Assembly: GCF_902459615.1 (NCBI RefSeq)
Contig: NZ_CABPSA010000002.1
Location: 248,001-312,000, forward strand
Length of the DNA: 64,000 nucleotides
Direction of reading: 5' to 3'
From: Pandoraea commovens
Lineage (GTDB): Bacteria; Pseudomonadota; Gammaproteobacteria; Burkholderiales; Burkholderiaceae
Shown here: one piece after another, positions 37,132 through 45,751 of the stretch
Layout: each line of letters begins with the position of its first letter
Position numbering within the stretch: position 1 is the first letter of the stretch
Notes under the pieces: generated by a model
Databases searched by the model: none
Told to the model about the DNA's origin: nothing
Seen by the model: the letters and a program-made list of their open reading frames with translations, nothing else
Translations under genes and position numbers: made by a program

Positions 37132-38187
37132 ATGACACCCACATTGTTCTTGAAAATTCTAGACGGGCGACTCGTTCTCTGGGACTACCAAAATCACAAG
37201 CAGTATCAGGTCGACACTGCGCATGTGACGAGACTTCTCGAATTGGCTACAGGCTCCGAACGTCGCGACGACGCAATCGATACCGAGATAACCGAGGCAG
37301 GCCTGCTATCCACATCCGACCCCAAAGCATGGGGATGGGACTGCTTGTCTAGGATGTTCCACGTGGGCACACAGGTACCCAGGAGCGAACAAGTCCCGGA
37401 AGCAATTCCATACTTGGGATACATCGAGCACTGCACTTCTGTATCCGACAAGATTCCCGACAACGAAGTACTTCGCGGCGGAACGATTACGGCGCTCCCA
37501 GCCCCGCGCAACATCGACGGCGCGGATTTGGATACAACATTGAAGGCACGATACACCTGCCGCGCCTTCATTAACCGTCCCGTATCGCTTCAGGATGTGG
37601 CAGATACGCTGTGGGCAACATTCGGTGCCGTCCATGGAAGCTCGCGCATGGACCTGTCCCAGTTAGGAATGCGCTCTGTCGGCTATCGGCGCACCTCGCC
37701 TTCTGGCGGATCCATGCAGCCCAGCGAACCATTTCTCGTCGCGCTCAACGTCTCCGGGCTTTCACCCGGCGTATACCACTATCGATCAATCCGCCACGAG
37801 CTCTCCTACGTCGGAGATGCGCCGAGTGTCGATACGGTTTGCCGATTGCTCTGCGGCCAGACGGTTGCAAAAGAGCTAGCGTATGGGGTGTTCGTGACCT
37901 CTCGCTTCGACAAGCTTTGGTGGAAATACCCCCACTCACGCGCTTACCGTGTTGCCCTAATGGATGTGGGATGCCTAGCGCAAACATTTCAATTGGTATC
38001 GACGGCACTAGGCATCCAGTCATGGGTCACCGGCTACTTTATCGATACTGACGTCAACGCACTTCTCGCGGTCGATGGCGTGAAAGAGTCGGCCCTCTTT
38101 TTTCTGGGTGCCGGCTACGGCGAAGGTGCAGTCGCGCGCGATGCGATTGAGGCGATGAAACATTTCTCCGAGAGGAAAAGTCAATGA
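37132..38187 (+). CDS. SagB-like nitroreductase-fold oxidoreductase
   Basis: FMN enzyme of 351 residues. Residues 1 to about 130 form an N-terminal extension (YQNHKQYQVDTAHVTRLLEL), as in SagB/ThcOx peptide dehydrogenases. The nitroreductase domain starts at LDTTLKARYTCRAFINRPVS, where the arginines near 140-144 would contact the FMN phosphate. It has the SagB-type block YRRTSPSGGSMQPSEPFLVA (compare PSAGALYP) and SPGVYHY. In thiazole/oxazole peptides these enzymes oxidise azolines, but no YcaO cyclodehydratase is present here, so another oxidation is expected. The stop overlaps the next start (ATGA). Lower G+C than its surroundings. Confidence 0.82.
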   Translation: MTPTLFLKILDGRLVLWDYQNHKQYQVDTAHVTRLLELATGSERRDDAIDTEITEAGLLSTSDPKAWGWDCLSRMFHVGTQVPRSEQVPEAIPYLGYIEHCTSVSDKIPDNEVLRGGTITALPAPRNIDGADLDTTLKARYTCRAFINRPVSLQDVADTLWATFGAVHGSSRMDLSQLGMRSVGYRRTSPSGGSMQPSEPFLVALNVSGLSPGVYHYRSIRHELSYVGDAPSVDTVCRLLCGQTVAKELAYGVFVTSRFDKLWWKYPHSRAYRVALMDVGCLAQTFQLVSTALGIQSWVTGYFIDTDVNALLAVDGVKESALFFLGAGYGEGAVARDAIEAMKHFSERKSQ

Positions 38188-39770
38188 AAATTCTCTCGTT
38201 CAAACCGGGACACGATGGCTGCTCGGCATTTGTCAGAGATGGGGTTCTGCAGTTCTCGCACGAAGCTGAAAAAGACTCTGCGGCCCGATATGCGGCACTT
38301 GATCCATCGTCGATGGTTGGCGCGTTGCAGGAGGTGAGTTCCGCTCCCGACGTCATCGCTATCAGCGGATGGGAGGAAAAGAGAGGAGGTGTCTCAAGAT
38401 CGATTGGCAGCGGATACATTGGGCTTCAAGTGCCCCCCGCTACAGCAGTAACCATTTTCGATCAGTCAACCACGCTGTTCTCTTCGTCGCACGAGCGGTC
38501 GCACATTATGTGCGCATACGCCCTTTCACCTTTTCCTCAAGGAACCGCGTGTTATGCGTTGGTATGGGAGGGCCATATCGGCCGCTTCTATCACGTGGAT
38601 GAGGCACTGAATATTCAGTTGCTACGCGATGTCATGTGGGGACCGGGAATTCGATATGCGTTCGCTTACGGCCTTATGGACCCGTCCTTCAAACTACAGC
38701 CTGGTGCAGTGAGATTATCCGACGCAGGAAAACTAATGGCACTGGCGGCCTACTGCGATCACATCAACCCGACCCCGGAAGAGCAACGGTTGGTCGATGT
38801 GTTGCTATCGCGCCCCGATGAGATCCCAAAGTTTGTAAAAGCCGATTTTCAGGAATTCTCGCAGCACAATTGCGGAGTGACGTCGAATGCAGGAAAGCGA
38901 TTGGCGCGCCTTATTTCCGATGCAATCTACAAGCACTTTGAATCTGCAATTCGCGACTGTGTAATACAACGCGCACCTTTACTGATTTCTGGCGGATGCG
39001 GCCTGAACTGTGAATGGAATTCTGCTTTGGAAGATTCCGGAATGTTCTCGGACGTATTTGTTCCTCCTTGTGCGAACGATAGCGGTTCCGCCATCGGCAC
39101 GGCTGCAGACGCACAGTTTCATTTGACTGGTTCGGCCAAGATAAAGTGGTCTGTATATTCCGGCCCCGCCTTCGTTCTGGATGAACTAGAGCATGCAGAC
39201 TTCCATCTGACTCCCGCTACTCCATGTGAGATAGCCAAACATCTTCATGCCGGCGCGATCCTCGGATGGGCAAACGGAAACGCGGAAATCGGACCACGTG
39301 CACTGGGAAATCGCTCAATTCTCGCCAGCCCATCGAATCGGGGGACGCTCGAAAGAATTAATCGGCTGAAGCGACGTGAAGGATTCCGGCCAATTGCTCC
39401 CATTTGCCGCGAGGAAGAGGTCTCCGAACACTTCCTTCCTGCTACGCCAAGTCCTTATATGCTCCACTTCCGGCGCGTATTGGGTACTCACCTGCCCGCA
39501 GTCACCCACGTTGATGGCTCAGCCCGGGTCCAAACGTTATCGATTGAACAAAACCCCGCGCTTCATGAAGTTCTTTGCGAATTTCGCAAACTTTCGGGGT
39601 TTGGCGTCCTTTGCAACACGTCGCTGAATTTCAATGGAACAGGATTCATCAACAGAGCGTCGGATCTAGCCCGCTTTGCTTTGGACGTCGGGTTAGACGG
39701 CTTCGTCGTCGGAAGAAGCCTTTACATGCGTAAGCAGGATGCAACATTGACACCTAGAGATCAGCCTTGA
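38184..39770 (+). CDS. TobZ/NodU/CmcH-family O-carbamoyltransferase
   Basis: Enzyme of 528 residues that transfers a carbamoyl group from carbamoyl phosphate through carbamoyl-adenylate to a hydroxyl. The N-terminal Kae1-like domain has FKPGHDGCSAFV (residues 6-17) and the metal motif HERSH (His103 and His107, normally HxxSH). GGCGLNCEWNSAL matches the usual GGVALN block. GNAEIGPRALGNRSI (365-379) and REGFRPIAPI match the C-terminal YrdC-like-site motifs, and VLCNTSLNFNGTGFIN the final block. All key residues appear present, so it should be active. It overlaps genes on both sides by four bases. In the hand-counted lines at 38881 and 39001, 30 and 27 of 60 bases are G or C. Confidence 0.87.
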   Translation: MKILSFKPGHDGCSAFVRDGVLQFSHEAEKDSAARYAALDPSSMVGALQEVSSAPDVIAISGWEEKRGGVSRSIGSGYIGLQVPPATAVTIFDQSTTLFSSSHERSHIMCAYALSPFPQGTACYALVWEGHIGRFYHVDEALNIQLLRDVMWGPGIRYAFAYGLMDPSFKLQPGAVRLSDAGKLMALAAYCDHINPTPEEQRLVDVLLSRPDEIPKFVKADFQEFSQHNCGVTSNAGKRLARLISDAIYKHFESAIRDCVIQRAPLLISGGCGLNCEWNSALEDSGMFSDVFVPPCANDSGSAIGTAADAQFHLTGSAKIKWSVYSGPAFVLDELEHADFHLTPATPCEIAKHLHAGAILGWANGNAEIGPRALGNRSILASPSNRGTLERINRLKRREGFRPIAPICREEEVSEHFLPATPSPYMLHFRRVLGTHLPAVTHVDGSARVQTLSIEQNPALHEVLCEFRKLSGFGVLCNTSLNFNGTGFINRASDLARFALDVGLDGFVVGRSLYMRKQDATLTPRDQP

Positions 39771-40963
39771 AACACACCTCTCGCGCACAGAGCTATTCTC
39801 GTCTGCTAGCGTCCCGCGCGGTTGGAGCGTCGATCCTATGGATAGACTTCACATTGATTTTCGAGAGTCTCGCATTTCGCTGGGATGCCGATGCTGTAGT
39901 CATTGGACTAGCCATGACGTTTTACGGAGTTCCTGGCGTTCTCGCCGGTCCATGGATCGGTGCCTTCGTTGACCGTCATTGTCCCTGGGTCATGCTTCGT
40001 TGGAGCTATGTCGTTCGCGCGGTCACCGCGATAGCCCTTTTGCTCGCACCCACACTTCAACTATTCCTGATTTGCGTGGCGATGAAAGGGCTAGCCAATC
40101 TGGTTCCCGGCCCAGCCGAACAGCAGTTGTTTCGCCGCTTGCTTTCCAATGATGCGCTTGCCGGAAACACTAGCAAGGTTACCTTGATCGACCAGATGGC
40201 CAAGCTCTTCGCACCACTCGTTGCGGCGATGCTAGCAGCATGGCATTTGCCAGGATTCGCACTGTCCGCTGCACTTGGACTTGCGGGTGTCGTTCTGCTT
40301 CCAGGCCGCGAAGTGTCCACGAAGCCGGTCAGAGTCAACATCCACGGACGTCCTGTGTGGGCAGTGTTCCATACCGTACTGCGGGACCACCCCCTTCTAC
40401 GACGCGTATTCACAATTACGCTTTGCCAGGCATTCGTTTTGGGCTTTTACGACGCTTTGCTAGCCCTGTTTCTCAAGGCGAGGGGTTATCCCGACGGCAC
40501 TTTTGGCAGCATCGTGGGATGTACCGCAGCGGGTGCCATCATTGGCTCACTGGCCTTCAAAAGCGCAATCAAGAGATGTTCTCCGACCACTCTGTTAACT
40601 GTGTCGTCGATACTCTTCGGCTTAACCGTACTGACGCCCGCAGCAATGGTGTTCGCACAAACCGAAGTGCCCGTCTTTGCGATGTTCTCGTTATGGATCG
40701 GCAACGGATTCGGGTATGGACTGGGGGTTATGTTGGTGATGCTCATGTTCCAACAATATTGTCCGCGCGAAGTATTGGGAACGGTCACGTCTACGGGCAG
40801 AAGCCTCCAATTGCTTCTGATGATCGTCGCGCCTCTGCTCGGGGGCGCTCTATCAAACGTGACTAGCGTTGAGTTTGTTTTCTTGTGCTCAGGCATGACC
40901 GCCATTGGCCTTGGGATATTTGCACGAATGGTCCCGGTCTCACGCTCTCCGTCGATCCACTGA
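39767..40963 (+). CDS. MFS exporter of the peptide cassette
   Basis: Major facilitator protein of 398 residues with about eleven to twelve helices. It has the motif-A-like WIGAFVDRHCPWVMLRW between helices 2 and 3, and a PGPAEQQLFRRLL loop as in the MdtG/EntS-like drug and siderophore exporters. It starts with TTG that overlaps the carbamoyltransferase stop (TTGA), a third coupled junction in a row. This strongly suggests that its cargo is the product of the cassette. A bidirectional terminator follows 55 bp after the stop. Base composition is lower in G+C than the neighbouring housekeeping genes, as for the two genes before it. Confidence 0.82.
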   Translation: MKHTSRAQSYSRLLASRAVGASILWIDFTLIFESLAFRWDADAVVIGLAMTFYGVPGVLAGPWIGAFVDRHCPWVMLRWSYVVRAVTAIALLLAPTLQLFLICVAMKGLANLVPGPAEQQLFRRLLSNDALAGNTSKVTLIDQMAKLFAPLVAAMLAAWHLPGFALSAALGLAGVVLLPGREVSTKPVRVNIHGRPVWAVFHTVLRDHPLLRRVFTITLCQAFVLGFYDALLALFLKARGYPDGTFGSIVGCTAAGAIIGSLAFKSAIKRCSPTTLLTVSSILFGLTVLTPAAMVFAQTEVPVFAMFSLWIGNGFGYGLGVMLVMLMFQQYCPREVLGTVTSTGRSLQLLLMIVAPLLGGALSNVTSVEFVFLCSGMTAIGLGIFARMVPVSRSPSIH

Positions 40964-41017
40964 GCCGCTTCCCTAAACTCGCCGATTGTCACTGGAGTAA
41001 GCGGCGCGACCAACAAA

Positions 41018-41066
41018 AAAACGACGGTGGAACAGCGAATCGTATCGCTTGCTCCACCGTCGTTTT
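41018..41066. terminator. Bidirectional terminator between cassette and indolepyruvate oxidoreductase
   Basis: 14-bp stem AAAACGACGGTGGA and TCCACCGTCGTTTT with a small inner GCGA/TCGC pair; a T run follows on the minus strand and TTTTC on the plus strand. It separates two convergent transcripts. Confidence 0.8.
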
Positions 41067-41117
41067 CGTCTCAAACCAAATCATTCCTGCTGCGAACAGC
41101 GAAAAAAATTCTGCTAC

Positions 41118-44100
41118 TTACCGCGACGTCACCACCGGAATGCCCTTAAGCGACTTCCCGCTGCTGCGCGCGTGAGCGAGGGCCTGTTCGACGGCGTCGC
41201 CGGTGGCCGGCGTCACGCCCAGACGGCCCGCAATCGTCGCTTCCACGCGCTTGGCCATCGCCAGGTTCGCCAGCTTCACGTGCCCGTAACCACGGATCTT
41301 CGCCGGGGCTTCGGCCAGCGCAATCGCGTCGGCCAGCGTGTCGGCCGAGAGACCGGCCAGCACGCGCTCCATCGTCGTGCGATAGTCGGCGATCAGCTGA
41401 CGCTCCATGCGACGCTCCAGCGTGTAGCCGAAGACGTCGAGCGCGCCGCCGCGCAGACCACGCAGCTTCGCCATGCCGCGCAGCACCGGCCAGAGCCACG
41501 GTCCGATCGTCACCTTCTTCGGTACACCGCCGTCCTTGCCACGCGCGATGAGCGGCGGCGCCATGTGGAATTCCAGACGGAAGTCGCTGCCCGGCTTGCC
41601 TTCGAACGCCTCACCCAACGCATCGGTGAACGTCGTGGCAGCGTACAGACGCGCCACTTCATACTCGTCCTTGTAGGCCATGAGACGCGAGAGCTGCTGA
41701 GCTACGGCACGCGACAGACGTCCCGGCGCACCGGCCACACGCGTTTCCGCATCGACCACCTGCTTCACGAACCCCGTGAATTGCGAGGCGTATGCCGCGC
41801 TCTGGTACTGCGTCAGCAAGTCCACACGATGTGCGACGAGCGCGTCGAACGTCATGTCGTCGGCAACCGGTGCATGCATCGGCGCGTGCGTCGCCTTGGC
41901 GGTCGTTTCCGTCAGCGCAGCAGGATCGCCTGCGGCAAGACGACCGATCGCCAGCGCCAGATGGTTCATCGGCACAGCCACGTTGTTCAGTTCGATGGCG
42001 CGTTGCAGCGCATGCAGCGAGACCGGCACCAGACCCAGTTGCCACGCATAGCCGAGCATGATGATGTTCGAACCCATCGTGTCGCCGAGGAAGCGCTGTG
42101 CGAGGGCTTGCGCGTCGCAAGCGTCGAGCTTGTCGTTGCCTGCCGCGTGACGCATCTTCTCCAGCAGCGCCCCCGCGTGTAGATTCGCGTCCGGGTTCTG
42201 CACGAAGGTCGCATTCGGAATGGCGTGCGTGTTGACGACCACGCGCGTGCGGTCGCGGCGCACCGTCTGCAACGCATCGGCACTCGCGCCCACCACCATG
42301 TCGCACGCGAGCAGCACGTCGGCCTGCTGCGTGTCGATACGCACCTGATTGAGCGCTTGCGGCGTGTTCGCGAATCGCACGAACGACAGCACAGCACCGC
42401 CCTTCTGCGCGAAGCCCATGAAGTCGAGCACCGACGCGCTCTTGCCTTCCAGATGCGCGGCCATCGTAATCAGCGCGCCGATCGTCACCACGCCCGTGCC
42501 GCCCACGCCCGTGACCATGATGTCGAACGGGGCATCGCCCGCGAGCGCCACCGGCTGCGGCAGCGCGTTCAGACGTCCCTCGAAAGCGGCCTGATCGAAT
42601 GCTGCGGCCAGCGCCTTCTTCAACTGCGCGCCCTTGACCGAAACAAAGCTCGGGCAGAAGCCGTTCACGCAGGAGAAGTCCTTGTTGCACGACGACTGAT
42701 CGATGCGACGCTTGCGCCCCATCGCCGTTTCCACCGGTTCGACCGACAGGCAGTTCGACGCCACGCCGCAATCGCCGCAGCCCTCACAAACGGCTTCGTT
42801 GATGAACAGACGTCGATCCGGATTCGGGAATTCGTTTTTCTTGCGACGGCGACGCTTCTCGGCCGCACACGTCTGGTCGTAGATCAGCACGGTCGCGCCG
42901 GGAATCTCGCGCAGTTCGCGCTGCACGGCGTCGAGTTCGCTGCGGTGATGGAACGTCGTGCCCTTCGGGAATTGCCCTTCGTGGCCGATGTACTTCTCCG
43001 GCTCGTCGCTCACCACGACCAGCTTGGCAATGCCTTCGGCTTCCACCTGACGCGCGATCTGCGGCACGGAAATGGAGCCGTCGACCGGCTGTCCACCCGT
43101 CATCGCCACGGCATCGTTGTAGAGGATCTTGTAGGTGATGTTCGCCTTCGACGCGACCGCCTGACGAATCGCCAGCAGCCCCGAGTGGAAGTACGTGCCG
43201 TCGCCCAGATTCTGGAAGACGTGCGCACGCTTCGTAAAGTGCGAATGCGCCGCCCAGTCCACGCCCTCGCCACCCATCTGGATCAGCCCGGTTGTGTCGC
43301 GATCCATCCACGACGCCATGAAGTGACAGCCGATGCCCGCCTGCGCGATGGACCCCTCGGGCACCTTCGTCGACGTGTTGTGCGGGCAGCCCGAACAGAA
43401 GTACGGCACGCGACGCACGCCGTCGGCCGCATTCGACAGGATGTCGTGCGCGACGAGATCGACCACGCGCGCGCGTCGGTCCAGCGTCGGACGATGCTTC
43501 GCCAGCCAGTCGGCAAACACCGGCAGCACGCGCGACGGACGCAGCTCGCCCAGCGCGGAGAGCAACGTACGGCCTTCGGCGTCGGTCTTGCCGAGCACGA
43601 CGGGACGCGTGCCCGTGGTGCGGTTGTACAGGTACTGCTTGATCTGCTGCTCGACGACCGGGCCCTTCTCCTCGATCACGAGGATTTCCTTCAGTCCGGC
43701 GACGAAGGTGTCCAGACGAGACATGTCCAGCGGGAACGACTGCCCCACCTTGTAAATGCGCACACCGGCCGCCGCGAGGTCGTCGACGGTGATGTCCAGA
43801 CGGCGCAGCGTCTCCATCAGATCCAGATGCGCCTTGCCGCAGGTCACGATGCCGATGTCGGCGTCGGGTGCCGGAGCAATCCACTTGTCGATGCTGTTCA
43901 CGCGCGAGAAGGCGCGCACGGCGTCGAGCTTGTCCGCAAGACGCGCTTCGAGCGCCAGACTCGGCAGATCGGGCCAGCGATTGTGCAGACCGCCCGCCGG
44001 TGCCACGTAGTCGAGCGGCTCGGCCCAGTCGGTGCGGATCTTGTCCAGATCGACGGTGCCACGCGACTCGACCGTCTCGGAGATGGCCTTGAGGCCCGCC

Positions 44101-44735
44101 CAAGCACCGGAGAATCGCGACAGCGCGTAGCCGTACAGACCGAACTCGACCAGTTCGCCGATATCGGCCGGATTGAGCACCGGCATGCTCCACGACATCA
44201 TCGTGAAGTCGCTCTGGTGCGGCATAGACGACGACACGCAACCGTGATCGTCGCCCGCCACCACGAGCACGCCGCCATGACGCGATGCGCCGTATGCGTT
44301 GCCGTGCTTGAGCGCATCGCCCGCGCGGTCCACGCCGGGGCCCTTGCCGTACCACATGCCGAACACGCCTTCGACGGTGCGCTCGGGGTCCGCTTCGACG
44401 CGCTGCGTGCCCATCACGGCCGTGCCACCCAGTTCCTCGTTGATCGCAGGCAGGAACTTGACGCTCGCCGCGTCGAGCAGCTTCTTCGCCTTCCACAGTT
44501 GCTGGTCCACACCGCCCAGCGGCGAGCCGCGATAGCCGCTGATAAAGCCAGCCGTGTTCAGGCCGCGTGCGGCGTCGAGCTGGTGTTGCATCAGCAGGAT
44601 GCGCACCAGCGCCTGCGTACCGGTCAGGAAAATCTGACCGCTACGCGCGGTAAGCGCGTCGGAGAGCTGGTATTCGGGATGGGCCAGAGGGTTGGCCGTG
44701 GGCGTCGCAAGAGCGGCGCGCATGGGGGCATTCAT
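41118..44735 (-). CDS. Fused indolepyruvate ferredoxin oxidoreductase
   Basis: Large 1205-residue thiamine diphosphate and iron-sulfur enzyme that oxidatively decarboxylates aryl pyruvates (or, in some relatives, branched 2-oxoacids) to acyl-CoA. The IorA-like part comes first (FLTGTQALVRILLMQHQLDA, NEELGGTAVMGTQ), then YFCSGCPHNTSTKVPEGS and the thiamine diphosphate region (GGEGVDWAA, NDAVAMTGGQPVDG). A ferredoxin-like cluster follows, CEGCGDCGVASNC. The IorB-like domain begins near FDIMVTGVGGTGVVTIGALI. AGGAGATACCCG precedes the ATG. Single-chain fusion is the usual form in proteobacteria. The divergent Lrp-type gene across 228 bp probably regulates it in response to an amino acid. Confidence 0.93.
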   Translation of the reverse strand: MNAPMRAALATPTANPLAHPEYQLSDALTARSGQIFLTGTQALVRILLMQHQLDAARGLNTAGFISGYRGSPLGGVDQQLWKAKKLLDAASVKFLPAINEELGGTAVMGTQRVEADPERTVEGVFGMWYGKGPGVDRAGDALKHGNAYGASRHGGVLVVAGDDHGCVSSSMPHQSDFTMMSWSMPVLNPADIGELVEFGLYGYALSRFSGAWAGLKAISETVESRGTVDLDKIRTDWAEPLDYVAPAGGLHNRWPDLPSLALEARLADKLDAVRAFSRVNSIDKWIAPAPDADIGIVTCGKAHLDLMETLRRLDITVDDLAAAGVRIYKVGQSFPLDMSRLDTFVAGLKEILVIEEKGPVVEQQIKQYLYNRTTGTRPVVLGKTDAEGRTLLSALGELRPSRVLPVFADWLAKHRPTLDRRARVVDLVAHDILSNAADGVRRVPYFCSGCPHNTSTKVPEGSIAQAGIGCHFMASWMDRDTTGLIQMGGEGVDWAAHSHFTKRAHVFQNLGDGTYFHSGLLAIRQAVASKANITYKILYNDAVAMTGGQPVDGSISVPQIARQVEAEGIAKLVVVSDEPEKYIGHEGQFPKGTTFHHRSELDAVQRELREIPGATVLIYDQTCAAEKRRRRKKNEFPNPDRRLFINEAVCEGCGDCGVASNCLSVEPVETAMGRKRRIDQSSCNKDFSCVNGFCPSFVSVKGAQLKKALAAAFDQAAFEGRLNALPQPVALAGDAPFDIMVTGVGGTGVVTIGALITMAAHLEGKSASVLDFMGFAQKGGAVLSFVRFANTPQALNQVRIDTQQADVLLACDMVVGASADALQTVRRDRTRVVVNTHAIPNATFVQNPDANLHAGALLEKMRHAAGNDKLDACDAQALAQRFLGDTMGSNIIMLGYAWQLGLVPVSLHALQRAIELNNVAVPMNHLALAIGRLAAGDPAALTETTAKATHAPMHAPVADDMTFDALVAHRVDLLTQYQSAAYASQFTGFVKQVVDAETRVAGAPGRLSRAVAQQLSRLMAYKDEYEVARLYAATTFTDALGEAFEGKPGSDFRLEFHMAPPLIARGKDGGVPKKVTIGPWLWPVLRGMAKLRGLRGGALDVFGYTLERRMERQLIADYRTTMERVLAGLSADTLADAIALAEAPAKIRGYGHVKLANLAMAKRVEATIAGRLGVTPATGDAVEQALAHARSSGKSLKGIPVVTSR

Positions 44736-44963
44736 CGGGTATCTCCTGATCCCCGCGTCCGGCTGGCAACGTCATCGGTGTACCGACTCGCCAGCGGTGC
44801 TTCGGGGTTATTTGTTCTGTTCGTCTCGACGCCTTTGCGCATAGCGCGTGAACGCGTCGGTTATGGAAGCAGTGTATGGGGAGGCCCGAGAAAGATTTTT
44901 ACTATTTCACTCCTTTCGGCGCACAATAAGAAACGTTCATTTCGCAAAAGGCGATTTAGGGAA

Positions 44964-45425
44964 ATGGAATTACTCGACAACTTTGCGCGGCAGATCCTGC
45001 GTCTGCTGCAGATCGACTCGCGCCGTTCGGCACAGGAACTGTCTGAAAACGTCGGCCTGTCGGCGACGCCTTGCTGGCGACGCATCAAGGACATGGAGCA
45101 AAGTGGCGTGATCCAGCGGTACACGGTGCTGCTCGACCGGGAAAAGCTCGGTCTGCATGTGTGCGCCCTCGCCCATGTGCAACTCACGCGTCACACGGAA
45201 GGCGGCACGGAGCAGTTCGAGCGCGAGATCCGCACCTGCCCCGAAGTCACCGAGTGCTACAGCACCACCGGCGAGGCGGATTACATCCTCAAGATCGTGG
45301 CACCGGACATCAAGGCGTACGACGCCTTTCTGCATGAGCACATCTTCCGTCTTCCTGCGGTTTCTAACGTTAAAACCAGCGTTGTACTGCGTGAAATCAA
45401 GTTCGACACAAGTCTGCCCATCTGA
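44964..45425 (+). CDS. Lrp/AsnC-family regulator
   Basis: Leucine-responsive-type regulator of 153 residues. The N-terminal helix-turn-helix is DNFARQILRLLQIDSRRSAQ then ENVGLSATPCWRRIKDMEQSG. The C-terminal RAM ligand domain runs from LGLHVCALAHVQLTRH, with CYSTTGEADYILKIVAPDIK as its characteristic turn. The frame is open far upstream as an antisense shadow of the large oxidoreductase gene. The true start is the ATG at 44964 with AGGGA directly before it and the normal length for the family. It is divergent from the indolepyruvate oxidoreductase gene, so control of that gene by an aromatic or branched-chain amino acid is likely. Confidence 0.93.
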   Translation: MELLDNFARQILRLLQIDSRRSAQELSENVGLSATPCWRRIKDMEQSGVIQRYTVLLDREKLGLHVCALAHVQLTRHTEGGTEQFEREIRTCPEVTECYSTTGEADYILKIVAPDIKAYDAFLHEHIFRLPAVSNVKTSVVLREIKFDTSLPI

Positions 45426-45519
45426 CGTCCGGCAATTTCCGTAGGCTTTCCGCAACTTCCCATACGTTGACATTGCGCAACATCCCCTCTTGACGGACCG
45501 GAGGATCTTCGCTAAAAAT

Positions 45520-45538
45520 GCAAATGATTCTCATTTAA
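45520..45538. promoter_or_regulatory. Fur box before the haem uptake operon
   Basis: GCAAATGATTCTCATTTAA, with the symmetrical core AAATGAnnnTCATTT. It matches 12 of 19 positions of the classical Fur consensus, and the mismatches lie in the centre and at the edges. It sits upstream of the TonB-dependent receptor gene and should repress the operon when iron is plentiful. Confidence 0.75.
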
Positions 45539-45751
45539 GTCTTTATCCAAGCTCTTCGTCTCAAGGCCGAACAATGCGGCCGGGTGGCGTGAGATTTTTT
45601 CGCCAGCCGCGCCTGCCAGCGTGTAGTGAAGCGTCGAGAGACGCCGCTCACACGCCGATTGCCACGAGCGCTCGCCAGCCAGCAACGGGTTTTTTTGCAC
45701 TGGGAGCCAGCAGTGAAGCAGTCGTCTTGCGGCGGGGGCCGCGCCTTTGTC

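Noticed and set aside
37355-37370. parS-like TGTTCCACGTGG in the nitroreductase gene
   Set aside because: The left two thirds match the pseudomonad form, but the right end GCAC breaks the palindrome, and it is 26 kb from the cluster in a codon context that explains it.
37132-40963. Classical thiazole/oxazole peptide or microcin C-type cluster
   Set aside because: There is no YcaO cyclodehydratase, no ThiF/MccB-like adenylating enzyme and no cysteine in the peptide, so neither known pathway applies.
43283-44496. Minus-strand 570-codon frame in the indolepyruvate oxidoreductase region as a separate gene
   Set aside because: Frame-shifted copy of the same strand; its glycine- and arginine-rich sequence has no domain features while the main frame keeps iron-sulfur and thiamine motifs throughout.
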